Shown here piece after piece: positions 7,358 through 14,223 of a DNA stretch of 14,223 bases; position 1 is the stretch's first letter, and each line of letters starts with the position of its first letter. Location of the stretch: the NCBI GenBank assembly GCA_013298375.1, contig JAAFHM010000073.1:1-14223 (forward strand), written 5' to 3'. Below the pieces are notes generated by a model, which ran no database searches, was not told where the DNA came from, and saw only the letters and a list, made by a program, of their open reading frames with translations. The stretch is from Ignavibacteria bacterium (lineage in GTDB: Bacteria > Bacteroidota > Ignavibacteria > Kapaibacteriales > UBA4661). The position numbers and the translations under genes were made by a program.

Positions 7358-8626
7358 GTGGATAAATTTGTTATCTCCGGCGGAAAACCGCTCATGGGGC
7401 GCATCACCATTTCCGGCGCAAAAAATGCCTCGCTTGCCATTATGCCCGCAACACTACTTGCTGGCGGCGTGTATCACCTGACCAATACGCCCAATTTACG
7501 CGATGTCTGGACGCTTTCTCGTCTTCTCGGTTCTATGGGTGTTCATGCCGAACTTAATGACACTGACCTTTTTGTTGATACCAGCAATATCACATCCTAC
7601 GAAGCCCCCTACGAACACGTCAAGAAAATGCGTGCTTCGTTTCACGTTCTCGGACCTCTTTTGGCGCGATATGGCGAGGCAAAAGTGTCGCTTCCGGGCG
7701 GTTGCGCGTGGGGACCGCGTCCGGTGGATTTGCATTTGAAGGGGTTAGAAAAACTAGGCGCTCAGATTGAGCTTGAAAGCGGGTACGTCGTGGCAAAGGC
7801 ACCGCAAGGCGGCTTGCGGGGTACGCGGTTTCATTTCGATATTTCCAGTGTCGGCGCAACCGAAAACGTCCTCATGGCATCGGTCTTGGCAAAAGGCTCG
7901 ACGATACTTTCCAACGCAGCCGTTGAGCCGGAAGTAACAGCATTGGCGCGAATGTTGGTGAATATGGGTGCAAAAATTGAGGGTATCGGCACAACAACAC
8001 TTGAAATCGAAGGTGTTGCCGAATTGAAGCCCGTCAACGAAGAAACAATTCCCGACCGCATCGAAGCAGGAACATTTCTCATTGGAGCGGCAATGACGCG
8101 CGGAAAAGTGACGATTGACAAGACAAATCCGTACCATCTCGCTGCCGTTATTGCAAAATTAGAAGAATCGGGCTGCGAAGTGGATGTCAATGGCGACAGT
8201 ATTGCCCTCACGATGGAAACAGCGCCCAAGCCAACCGATATTACAACCGCTCCCTATCCGGGCTTCCCGACCGACCTGCAAGCGCAATGGATGGCGTATA
8301 TGCTCATGGCGGAAGGTACGTCCCGCATCACTGACACGATTTATACCGACCGATTCAAGCACGTACCGGAGTTATTGCGCTTGGGTGCGGATGTCGAGAT
8401 GGCAGAAAATACGGCAATCATCAAAGGCGGTAAAAAACTCTCTGGCGCAACCGTGATGTCCACTGACCTTCGGGCAAGCGCTTCCTTGATTTTAGCGGCA
8501 TTGGTGGTTGAAGGGCGAAGCGAAATTTTGCGGGTGTATCATCTGGATAGGGGCTATGAAGCGATTGAAAAAAGGCTTGGTGCGCTCGGCGCTCAAATCC
8601 GCCGCGAACGCACTGAAGAATTTTAA
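7358..8626 (+). CDS. murA: UDP-N-acetylglucosamine 1-carboxyvinyltransferase
   Basis: Cytoplasmic enzyme that transfers enolpyruvate from PEP to UDP-GlcNAc, the first committed step of peptidoglycan synthesis and the target of fosfomycin. I chose the GTG at 7358, giving MDKFVISGGKPL and 422 residues (E. coli MurA has 419). The frame is open further upstream to a GTG at 7286, but those 24 residues match nothing in the family. Key residues fall almost at E. coli numbering: Lys22-Asn23 in SGAKNA, MRAS near 91-94, the PEP-reactive Cys116 in GGCAWGPRP, Asp306 in FPTDLQAQ, and Arg398 in HLDRGYE. Cys at 116 rather than Asp predicts a fosfomycin-sensitive type. No Shine-Dalgarno sequence is evident before the GTG. 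The gene is transcribed away from the L,D-transpeptidase gene and toward two more envelope genes. Confidence 0.97.
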   Translation: MDKFVISGGKPLMGRITISGAKNASLAIMPATLLAGGVYHLTNTPNLRDVWTLSRLLGSMGVHAELNDTDLFVDTSNITSYEAPYEHVKKMRASFHVLGPLLARYGEAKVSLPGGCAWGPRPVDLHLKGLEKLGAQIELESGYVVAKAPQGGLRGTRFHFDISSVGATENVLMASVLAKGSTILSNAAVEPEVTALARMLVNMGAKIEGIGTTTLEIEGVAELKPVNEETIPDRIEAGTFLIGAAMTRGKVTIDKTNPYHLAAVIAKLEESGCEVDVNGDSIALTMETAPKPTDITTAPYPGFPTDLQAQWMAYMLMAEGTSRITDTIYTDRFKHVPELLRLGADVEMAENTAIIKGGKKLSGATVMSTDLRASASLILAALVVEGRSEILRVYHLDRGYEAIEKRLGALGAQIRRERTEEF

Positions 8627-8740
8627 CACCCTGCTTGCCCTGTCCAGCAGGCGCACGAACGCGGTTCGCGCCGCTTTCCACGCCACGCACCCAACTCACC
8701 GCACCGCTCCATTTCTCGCACGAAACAAACAGCATCCATT

Positions 8741-9211
8741 ATGGTCAAATTTTTCCGTTCCCTGAGCAATCGCGGACTTTTCATTTTAGCGGTTGCTTCG
8801 CTTGCCGGAGCGCCGCTTATGGCGTTGGGCGCATACCAGATTTTTCGGACGCAACGCGAGATTTCATCGGGTATGCGGGTGCAGGGCGTTGTTGTGCGTT
8901 CGCATCTGGAGCAGGGCGGGTATTATCCGATGGTACGATTTGAGACCATAGAGCAAGGTATTATGCGTTTTACCGACCGTTCGGGTTATTTTCAGCCGGA
9001 ATTTCAGGATGGGCAACAGGTTGAAGTGCTGTATCCGCCTTACGAGCCAGAAAAAGCCCGTATTTTCACGCCACAACGCTTTTGGTTTGCTCCGCTCGTA
9101 ATGACCTCCGCAGGGCTTCTGCCGCTTATTATCGGGCTGCTTGCGGTCTGGTTTACCGAGCGCAAAACCAATAATGGCGATTTTTTCATGACGCGGGCAG
9201 ATGAGGATTAA
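8741..9211 (+). CDS. DUF3592-like small membrane protein
   Basis: Protein of 156 residues with a hydrophobic helix at about 11-33, a soluble beta-rich loop of about 80 residues, and a second helix at about 113-137 followed by a short polar tail. The loop contains GVVVRS, YYPMVRFET, RSGYFQPEFQDGQQVEVLYPP and a final PEKARIF. This order (TM, a segment on V-x-G-x-V, YPVVxF-like, GxxVxVxY, TM) is the DUF3592 pattern. The function of that family is not established. The ATG follows murA by 114 bp with no strong ribosome-binding site. The stop lies 4 bp before the ATG of the EnvC-like gene, and the EnvC Shine-Dalgarno sequence lies inside this gene's last codons, so the two are probably co-translated. 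Confidence 0.75.
   Translation: MVKFFRSLSNRGLFILAVASLAGAPLMALGAYQIFRTQREISSGMRVQGVVVRSHLEQGGYYPMVRFETIEQGIMRFTDRSGYFQPEFQDGQQVEVLYPPYEPEKARIFTPQRFWFAPLVMTSAGLLPLIIGLLAVWFTERKTNNGDFFMTRADED
9203..9207 (+). promoter_or_regulatory. Ribosome-binding site deciding the EnvC-like start
   Basis: GAGGA ends 8 bases before the ATG at 9216 and overlaps the other candidate ATG at 9201. It therefore supports 9216 as the start. It lies within the last codons of the DUF3592 gene, which favours coupled translation. Confidence 0.55.
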
Positions 9212-9215
9212 CGCT

Positions 9216-10625
9216 ATGACACCGAATCGTAGAATTTTTCCTAGAACTTCCAATAGCGTATTTGCTGCTGTTATGGGGCTTTTCGTTAGTATTCTACTGA
9301 CTTCAAACGTCGTTATTGCGCAAAAAACACACAATGCCAAAACTCAAGGCAACAAGACGCAAGCAGCCAAAAAACAAATTTCTAAGAAGCAAGTAGTCAA
9401 AAAGCAAGCCGTTAAGAAACAAGCCACAACGACCAAGCCGCAATCAAGCAAACCTCAAGCAATCAAGCCGCAATCTGCCAGTCCCAAATCCGCCCAGCAA
9501 CTCGCTAAACTTCGCAGTGATATTGAGCGTGACCGTGCAAAATTGCGTGAGGTCAAGCGCAAAGAACGTCAGGTTTCCTCGAAGTTAGAGCAGTTTCGCC
9601 AGAAAGATCAAAAGCTCAGTGGCGCTTTGCAAACATTGAATACCTCGCTCTCGCGGGTACAAGACTCGCTCAATAATGCGGCGCGGCGAATGTCCACCCT
9701 TGCAGCGAATGTGGCTATTTTGCGCCGTGAATATGCTGATTTAGTCTATGCCGTTAGTCGTTCCGACGCACCGACAACCGATGAAATGATGTTGGGGGCG
9801 GTGTCTATGCCAGAAACCGCGCTTTGGGAAGGCACAATGCAGCAACTAAGCCGCATGGCTGGCAAACAAGTGAGCGAAACAGAGAAGCGGCACGATTCTC
9901 TGGCGCGTGTGAAGGAAAATCTTGTTGTCAAACGCGAACAAGCCGCAGCGCTGAAGGCAGAGCAGGAAGCCGAGAAAAACAAGGTACAAAGCGCCATCTC
10001 GGACAAAAAGCAAGAACTACAATCCGTCCAAGCCGATAAACAGGCGCTTATTCGGCATTTAGAAGAGCGCAATGCCAGCGCTCGCAAGCTGGAATCTATG
10101 ATTGGCAAGCTCGTCAGCAAGTCGGAAGGCGGTCACAGCCCAAATCCCGCCATGATGAAGAATAGCAACAAAGGCGACGATAATTCCAAAGAACAAGCCT
10201 CTATTGAAGCCCGCGCTGCCAGTGCACGTAATGGCTTTCGTCGTCATTCACTCCCCTGGCCAACAGATAATCACCTCATTCTGCACAAATTCGGGCGTTA
10301 TACCAATCCCGGCACAGGGACACTGATTGAAAATCTCGGTATCGGTATCGCTGCAAAAAGCGGGTCGAGTGTTCGTGCGGTTGGAAAAGGAACGGTGTCG
10401 TTGGTGAATTGGCTTCCTGGCTATGGTTCGCTGGTGATTATTGACCATGGCAATACGTTTCGCACGGTTTATGCTAATCTCGCCTCGGTCAGTATTCAGC
10501 AGGGGCAAACCGTAACGACTGGAGCGGTCTTAGGGCGAAGCGGGCGCTCGGTTGATGGGGAGTATCTGCATTTTGAACTCTGGCACGACCGCGACAAACT
10601 CAATCCAACGGCGTGGTTGGAGTAA
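9216..10625 (+). CDS. EnvC-like murein hydrolase activator (degenerate LytM/M23 domain)
   Basis: Exported coiled-coil plus LytM protein of 469 residues. EnvC relatives bind and switch on N-acetylmuramoyl-L-alanine amidases that split daughter-cell septa. Residues 1-36 form a signal peptide ending near VVIAQ. Residues 43-85 are a lysine/glutamine repeat linker. About 88-310 is a long heptad-type coiled coil. The M23 fold runs from about 350 to the end (LPWPTDN, HKFGRY at 357-362, WLPGYGSLVIIDHG, TAWLE). The zinc ligands of active M23 peptidases are mostly lost: the usual His is Asn373, Asp is Gly377, and the first His of HxH is Tyr450, leaving only His452. That matches EnvC, which is an activator and not an enzyme. 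The ATG at 9216 was chosen over one at 9201 because a GAGGA box stands 8 bases upstream. The cognate amidase is not in the window. Confidence 0.9.
   Translation: MTPNRRIFPRTSNSVFAAVMGLFVSILLTSNVVIAQKTHNAKTQGNKTQAAKKQISKKQVVKKQAVKKQATTTKPQSSKPQAIKPQSASPKSAQQLAKLRSDIERDRAKLREVKRKERQVSSKLEQFRQKDQKLSGALQTLNTSLSRVQDSLNNAARRMSTLAANVAILRREYADLVYAVSRSDAPTTDEMMLGAVSMPETALWEGTMQQLSRMAGKQVSETEKRHDSLARVKENLVVKREQAAALKAEQEAEKNKVQSAISDKKQELQSVQADKQALIRHLEERNASARKLESMIGKLVSKSEGGHSPNPAMMKNSNKGDDNSKEQASIEARAASARNGFRRHSLPWPTDNHLILHKFGRYTNPGTGTLIENLGIGIAAKSGSSVRAVGKGTVSLVNWLPGYGSLVIIDHGNTFRTVYANLASVSIQQGQTVTTGAVLGRSGRSVDGEYLHFELWHDRDKLNPTAWLE
9366..9425 (+). repeat. Four tandem 15-bp units encoding x-K-K-Q-x
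   Basis: Four consecutive 15-base units encode AKKQI, SKKQV, VKKQA and VKKQA (residues 51-70 of the EnvC-like protein). The pattern continues more loosely on both sides: two K-T-Q units before it and three K-P-Q units after it. Together it is a basic, flexible linker between signal peptide and coiled coil. The codons vary between units, so the repeat is kept at the protein level and not as identical DNA. Confidence 0.8.
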
Positions 10626-10631
10626 AGAAGA

Positions 10632-12599
10632 TTATTCCGAAATGAAAGGCGGAAATTCCAAAATAAACGTTGCTCCCTTTTGGGGTGTGCTTTCGCAGCG
10701 TACGGTGCCGTTCATAAGTTCGACGAGTTTTTTCACAATCGAAAGCCCCAAACCTGTTGAGTGTTCGCCGCCCGTTGGGCGTGCTGAGAGGCGTGCGAAC
10801 TTGCCAAAAAGTTTCTCTTTGTCTTCATTTGTGAATCCGGGACCTTCATCCTGAATTTCTATCACAACCCATTGTTGCTGTGAACGCTCTTTTTTATTGA
10901 TGCGAACCCAGATATTTTTATTGTAAGGCGAGTATTTAACAGCATTCGAGAGAATATTTTCAATAATCTGCATAAAGGCAGACTCATCGACCTGAATTTG
11001 CGTGGAAGCCGCATCAGCGAGGTTCATAAAGTGGAGCGTAATACCCTTCTCTACGGCTTTGCCAGTGTACTCACCTACTAACATCTCTACAATCGGAGCC
11101 GCTTCCAGCACTGTGAGCATAAGGTGCATTTTGCCCGATTCGATAGTGTTTGCATTCAATACGTTGTTCACCAATTCGAGCATGCGGTTCGATGTCTGAA
11201 CAATAGATTCGCTAATACTCCGAATTTCATTGGGCGAAATCTCATCCAATGAAATCATCTCGCCATAACTGCGCACCGCACCAATAGGGTTCTTGAGGTC
11301 ATGCGCAACAATTCCCAAGATTTCATTTTTTTCTTCGTTCAAGTCCTGAAGTTGCTGATTCTGCTCGGCAAGCTGTGTGTTTGCCATCTCAATTTCCATC
11401 GCTTGTGTTTCTAAGATTTGTTGTTGGCGTAAAAGCTCACTCTCGGTACGGCGTTTGTACTGATACCGACTGAATCCCGCCGCAAATAGCGCTAAGAGCA
11501 GCAGCACACCAGCAATAAGGAGATTCCGAATGTGCGACTGCTGCTCGGCTTCGTCTCGTAATCGGGCAATTTCAGCAATACGCTGCTCGTCACGGTATTG
11601 TGTGGTCAGAACGGCAGTGTGTTCGGCAGTTTCGGTGGTGTGCATGGAGTCGCTCAACGCATGGAAGTCCTTGTAGTAGCGCAATGCCTCGTCGCTATTC
11701 CCTGTGCGGCGGGCGATTTCGGAAAGCATTCTGTACGACCAGCGCATGATTTCGCGTCCGCCATACTCTTCGGCAAGGCGTAGCGCATTACGTTGGTAAT
11801 ACTCGGCTTTGGCGTACATAGATCTTGCCATGTATATTTCTGCCAGTACATTACACGCCAAGGCAGCATCGCGTTTGTCGCCGATACTTTCCGCCGTGCG
11901 CAATGCTTGTTCGGCAAATTGTAGCGCTGTTTCTTGTTCGCCTTTGTTATTGAATGCCCAAGCAACATTGGCTGAAACAAGAGCGATACTGGCAGAATCA
12001 CGCAACTCGACATCAATCTCCAAGGCGCGTTGCCAATAGACAAGGGCGCTATCGTACATTCCTTCGCCAAAATACAGTACACCAAGGTTGTTGAGCATAG
12101 ATTCCATACCGCGCTTATCGTGTGCCTTGGTACTGAGCGTGAGAGCTTGGGTGTAGTAATCTTTTGCTTTGGGGTAATTGCCCATTTTGCGATAATTCGC
12201 ACCAATGCCGCCGAGCGCATATGCAATATTCGCGCTATCCTGAAGGTCTTGCCAAATGCGCAACGCCTTGAAATTGTACTCTACGGATTGTTCGTAAAAT
12301 CCTTGTGTCCACAAGACTACGCCCATTCGCAGTTGCGATTTGGCGAGACCAAATTTGAAGTGTAATGAGTCTGCTAAAAGCAAGGCTTGACGGGCGTAAA
12401 TGAGCGCACGGACGGCATTGCGGCTTTCGTACTCCCTAGAGAGGTCGCATAAAATCTGTATCCTGGTGGAATCCGTGACTGGCGTTCTATTCGCCAATAG
12501 CGATTCAAGCGAGTCTGTACGCGGTGTTTGGGCGCAGTTCGGTGTGCTGCATACAAGCACGAGTAGTATGAAGAGCAGGGCAAAACGGAAAATGCGCAT
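10632..12599 (-). CDS. TPR-containing sensor histidine kinase
   Basis: Membrane sensor kinase of 655 residues. Residues 1-24 form a signal peptide (MRIFRFALL to NCAQ). About 35-330 is a periplasmic array of six or so tetratricopeptide repeats (units such as LGGIGANYRKMGNYPKAKDY). One membrane helix spans 359-376 and is followed by a coiled coil to about 420. The cytoplasmic kinase core has the H box AHDLKNP with phospho-acceptor His433, the N box with Asn552 in NILSNAVKYSP, the G1 box DEGPG at 584-588, and the G2 box GLGLSI from 616. All motifs look intact, so it should be active. The ATG at 12599 was chosen because a GGAG box stands 7-8 bases upstream and a signal peptide begins there; a TTG at 12659 would overlap the ABC ATPase gene. 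No response regulator is present in the window. The gene follows the ATPase by 20 bp. Confidence 0.93.
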   Translation of the reverse strand: MRIFRFALLFILLVLVCSTPNCAQTPRTDSLESLLANRTPVTDSTRIQILCDLSREYESRNAVRALIYARQALLLADSLHFKFGLAKSQLRMGVVLWTQGFYEQSVEYNFKALRIWQDLQDSANIAYALGGIGANYRKMGNYPKAKDYYTQALTLSTKAHDKRGMESMLNNLGVLYFGEGMYDSALVYWQRALEIDVELRDSASIALVSANVAWAFNNKGEQETALQFAEQALRTAESIGDKRDAALACNVLAEIYMARSMYAKAEYYQRNALRLAEEYGGREIMRWSYRMLSEIARRTGNSDEALRYYKDFHALSDSMHTTETAEHTAVLTTQYRDEQRIAEIARLRDEAEQQSHIRNLLIAGVLLLLALFAAGFSRYQYKRRTESELLRQQQILETQAMEIEMANTQLAEQNQQLQDLNEEKNEILGIVAHDLKNPIGAVRSYGEMISLDEISPNEIRSISESIVQTSNRMLELVNNVLNANTIESGKMHLMLTVLEAAPIVEMLVGEYTGKAVEKGITLHFMNLADAASTQIQVDESAFMQIIENILSNAVKYSPYNKNIWVRINKKERSQQQWVVIEIQDEGPGFTNEDKEKLFGKFARLSARPTGGEHSTGLGLSIVKKLVELMNGTVRCESTPQKGATFILEFPPFISE

Positions 12600-12606
12600 A
12601 ATTAAA

Positions 12607-12610
12607 CTCC
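12607..12610 (-). promoter_or_regulatory. Ribosome-binding site of the TPR histidine kinase
   Basis: On the minus strand GGAG stands 7 bases before the ATG at 12599, within the 20-bp gap after the ATPase stop. It decides the start and indicates that the kinase is translated from the same message as the ATPase. Confidence 0.6.
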
Positions 12611-12619
12611 GTGAAGGTT

Positions 12620-13264
12620 TCAATCCAGATAGTCCGTAACAGACAGTCGATGTGTACAAAGCGCAAGGTCTCGTGCGTCGTTGGTGGCGATAATACAGGC
12701 TCCGCCGCGATGACGATGGTGCTTTACCAGTTCTTCTACCGCATTCATACCATGCTCGTCTAAATTCGTCATCGGCTCATCCAGCACCAAAAGCGGGGCA
12801 TCAAAAAGAAATGCCAGCACATACTTCATACGCTGTTTCATGCCGGAGGAGAAGCCTCGTATCTCGTCCGCACGGCGTGGAAGCAAGCGAAAATGCTCAA
12901 GTAAATGTTCGGCGTGGTCACGCCGCAAGGTCATTCCACGCATTTGGGCAATGATGGAACAGAGTTCGAGAGGGGTAAATTCTTCGTAAAGCGTCAAATA
13001 TGGAGCAACAAAGCCACAATATTGGGTGATGAGATCATTATCCAACACTTTTCCTTCTACCGATAATGTAATTTTTCCGGAAGTTGGTGTGAGCAAGCCA
13101 CAGAGGGCGCGTAGAAGCGTGGTCTTACCAGAGCCGTTGTCCCCGGTTATTCCCAAAATATCGCCATTACGGACTTCCAGCGAAATATCATGCCAAACAC
13201 GTCGGCGGTTAAATCGCTGCGTCAGGTTTTCGGCGCGAAGATGAAATGCAGCTAGGGGAAGCAT
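12620..13264 (-). CDS. ABC transporter ATP-binding protein with variant Q- and H-loops
   Basis: Complete ABC ATPase of 214 residues. Walker A GDNGSGKTT is at 41-49, the signature is FSSGM at 138-142, and Walker B LLVLDE is at 158-163 with catalytic Glu163. The position of the Q-loop reads GFVAPYLTLYEEFT (84-97) with Pro88 where Gln is usual. The H-loop reads IIATND with Asn195 in place of the switch histidine. Such proteins resemble the CcmA/heme-exporter-like ATPases; I recall similar PYLxLYEEFT and ATN variants in Bacteroidota, so these changes may mark a subfamily and not a dead enzyme. The ATG lies 2 bp after the stop of the OmpA-family gene and the stop is 20 bp before the kinase start, so all three are probably one operon. 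No permease such as CcmB is adjacent, and the substrate is unknown. Confidence 0.9.
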   Translation of the reverse strand: MLPLAAFHLRAENLTQRFNRRRVWHDISLEVRNGDILGITGDNGSGKTTLLRALCGLLTPTSGKITLSVEGKVLDNDLITQYCGFVAPYLTLYEEFTPLELCSIIAQMRGMTLRRDHAEHLLEHFRLLPRRADEIRGFSSGMKQRMKYVLAFLFDAPLLVLDEPMTNLDEHGMNAVEELVKHHRHRGGACIIATNDARDLALCTHRLSVTDYLD

Positions 13265-13266
13265 GA

Positions 13267-14223
13267 TTACTGGTTTTTCACAGGTGGGGGCGTAGTTGGC
13301 GTTGGCTTTGGTTTTGGTGTTTTGAGAGAGTCGTTCTTGATTGCCGGGCTGTTTGGAGAGGCTGATTTTGCCGGGCTTGTGGGTAATGGTTGCTGTGCAG
13401 GTGCGCCTGTCGGAGGCGCTTGCTGTGGTGATGCTGTCTTGGCTTGAGGCGATGTCGTTTTGTTGACTGCTGGCGCAGGTGTCGTTGTCGGCGGAGTTTT
13501 CGGAGCGGCTTTGGGTGCGGTTGCTGGCAGCGCGGGCGCAACATCTTCAGCTTTGCGGAAAAAAGTAATATCCGCCCGACGATTCCGAGAGCGTCCGTCT
13601 GGTGTTAGGTTGTTCGCAACAGGCTCTTCTTCGCCAAAAAACTTGAGTGCAAGCCGTTTGCGCTCGCATCCAAGCGACCAGAGGTAATCAACCACCGCAT
13701 TAACGCGGCGTTGCGAGAGGCGCAGATTGTATTCGTAAGAGCCTCGATCATCGGCAAAGCCCGACAATTCCGCTTGATACGACGGATTTGCCTTGAGAAA
13801 TTCCCATGCTTTGTCGAGTTCGTCCAAATACTGCTCTTCCAAAGAAAAATCGTCGGAATTGAAGTAAATAGTGCCGATTTTCGGTACATTCGCTGCAATA
13901 CCAGTCATTTTTCCGGCAACGGTTGCCGTTGTCACGCCTTTTGTTTTCGGTGGACGCGGCGGCACAAGGTCGAGTTCGACATCAAGGCGAAAAACTCCAC
14001 CTTGCGTGTTTTCGGCATTGAGAGTAAATTCTTTGTTTATACCTTTATGCTTGCTTGCGGACGCGGAAAGAATATATTTTTTTCCTGGCTTGAGAAGCGC
14101 CGTAAAATCACCCGCAATATTGTTGCTCCGCAAACTGACGGAATATCCGCCGCCCGGAACGTCTTCCATGCCCGTTGCAGGAACTTCGCTAATGTCTATT
14201 GAGGATTCAAGCGGGTTTCCGGT
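13267..14223 (-). CDS. OmpA-family protein with N-terminal beta-sandwich and Pro/Ala/Thr-rich tail (5' truncated)
   Basis: Probable outer-membrane or periplasmic protein anchoring to peptidoglycan. The frame is open to the window edge, so the start is missing; 318 residues are visible. Numbering from the edge, 1-55 resembles the end of a carboxypeptidase-regulatory-like beta sandwich (TGNPLES, then GGGYSVSL, then LLKPGKKYILSA). About 112-223 is an OmpA C-terminal domain: IGTIYFNSDDF, GFADDRGS with Asp158-Asp159, LSQRRV with Arg173, and GRSRNRRADI. The Asp and Arg needed for binding diaminopimelate are kept. The usual His of GHTD is Phe156. Residues 224-318 form a 95-residue tail rich in Pro, Ala, Thr, Lys and Ser with no aromatic residues, ending in PPPVKNQ. 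The ABC ATPase gene starts 2 bp after the stop. The missing N-terminus could hold WD40/PD40 or TPR repeats, as in many relatives, but this is not visible. Confidence 0.92.
   Translation of the reverse strand, partial: TGNPLESSIDISEVPATGMEDVPGGGYSVSLRSNNIAGDFTALLKPGKKYILSASASKHKGINKEFTLNAENTQGGVFRLDVELDLVPPRPPKTKGVTTATVAGKMTGIAANVPKIGTIYFNSDDFSLEEQYLDELDKAWEFLKANPSYQAELSGFADDRGSYEYNLRLSQRRVNAVVDYLWSLGCERKRLALKFFGEEEPVANNLTPDGRSRNRRADITFFRKAEDVAPALPATAPKAAPKTPPTTTPAPAVNKTTSPQAKTASPQQAPPTGAPAQQPLPTSPAKSASPNSPAIKNDSLKTPKPKPTPTTPPPVKNQ

Noticed and set aside
8630..8651. Hairpin CCTGCT/AGCAGG with a 10-base loop just after murA, considered as a terminator.
   Set aside because: The stem has only 6 bp, the loop is long, and no T-run follows; it does not meet the form of an intrinsic terminator.
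12600..12659. TTG start for the histidine kinase.
   Set aside because: It would overlap the ATPase gene by 40 bp and bury the signal peptide; the ATG at 12599 has a GGAG box and begins the signal peptide.
13278..13544. Long Arg/His/Gln-rich minus-strand frame beneath the OmpA tail.
   Set aside because: It is an out-of-frame shadow of the Pro/Ala/Thr-rich tail of the OmpA-family gene, whose frame is supported by the domain upstream.

Overview
The window (14,223 bp, both ends cutting through genes) looks like chromosomal DNA of a diderm bacterium. The evidence is outer-membrane or periplasmic proteins (an OmpA-type C-terminal domain, an EnvC-like factor), a heptose-pathway gene (GmhA), and many signal peptides. 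The TPR-type histidine kinase, the beta-sandwich-plus-OmpA architecture, the mostly weak Shine-Dalgarno signals and a TAnnTTTG-like box suggest the FCB group (Bacteroidota, Ignavibacteriota, Kapabacteria or relatives). That placement is inference; no rRNA or other marker is present. I see no mobile element, CRISPR array, tRNA or phage gene.

Layout. (1) 1-4300, plus strand: the 3' part of an ABC-transporter ATPase, a GT87/DUF2029 polytopic membrane protein, a PBP4-type D-alanyl-D-alanine carboxypeptidase (DacB), and a sedoheptulose-7-phosphate isomerase (GmhA). The first three are separated by 1-3 bp and probably form an operon. (2) 4304-6967, minus strand: an L,D-transpeptidase followed by an unrecognised single-pass membrane protein with a long periplasmic, probably beta-sandwich, region. 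(3) 6968-7357: a divergent AT-rich intergenic region with a promoter-like box and a dyad. (4) 7358-10625, plus strand: MurA, with a GTG start, then a DUF3592 membrane protein and an EnvC-like LytM factor with a degenerate zinc site. (5) 10632-14223, minus strand: an OmpA-family protein (5' end outside the window), an ABC ATPase with unusual Q- and H-loops, and a TPR sensor histidine kinase, packed with 2 bp and 20 bp gaps.

The theme is cell-envelope construction. MurA makes the first committed peptidoglycan precursor. DacB trims or cleaves D,D cross-links, the L,D-transpeptidase makes alternative links or attaches proteins, the EnvC-like protein probably activates amidases, and the OmpA domain grips the wall. 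GmhA and the GT87 protein point to surface glycan or LPS synthesis. The pieces most worth follow-up are the OmpA/ABC-ATPase/TPR-kinase operon with no permease or response regulator in view, the unknown membrane protein next to the L,D-transpeptidase, and the repeat-bearing EnvC-like factor. None of these proves a new system.
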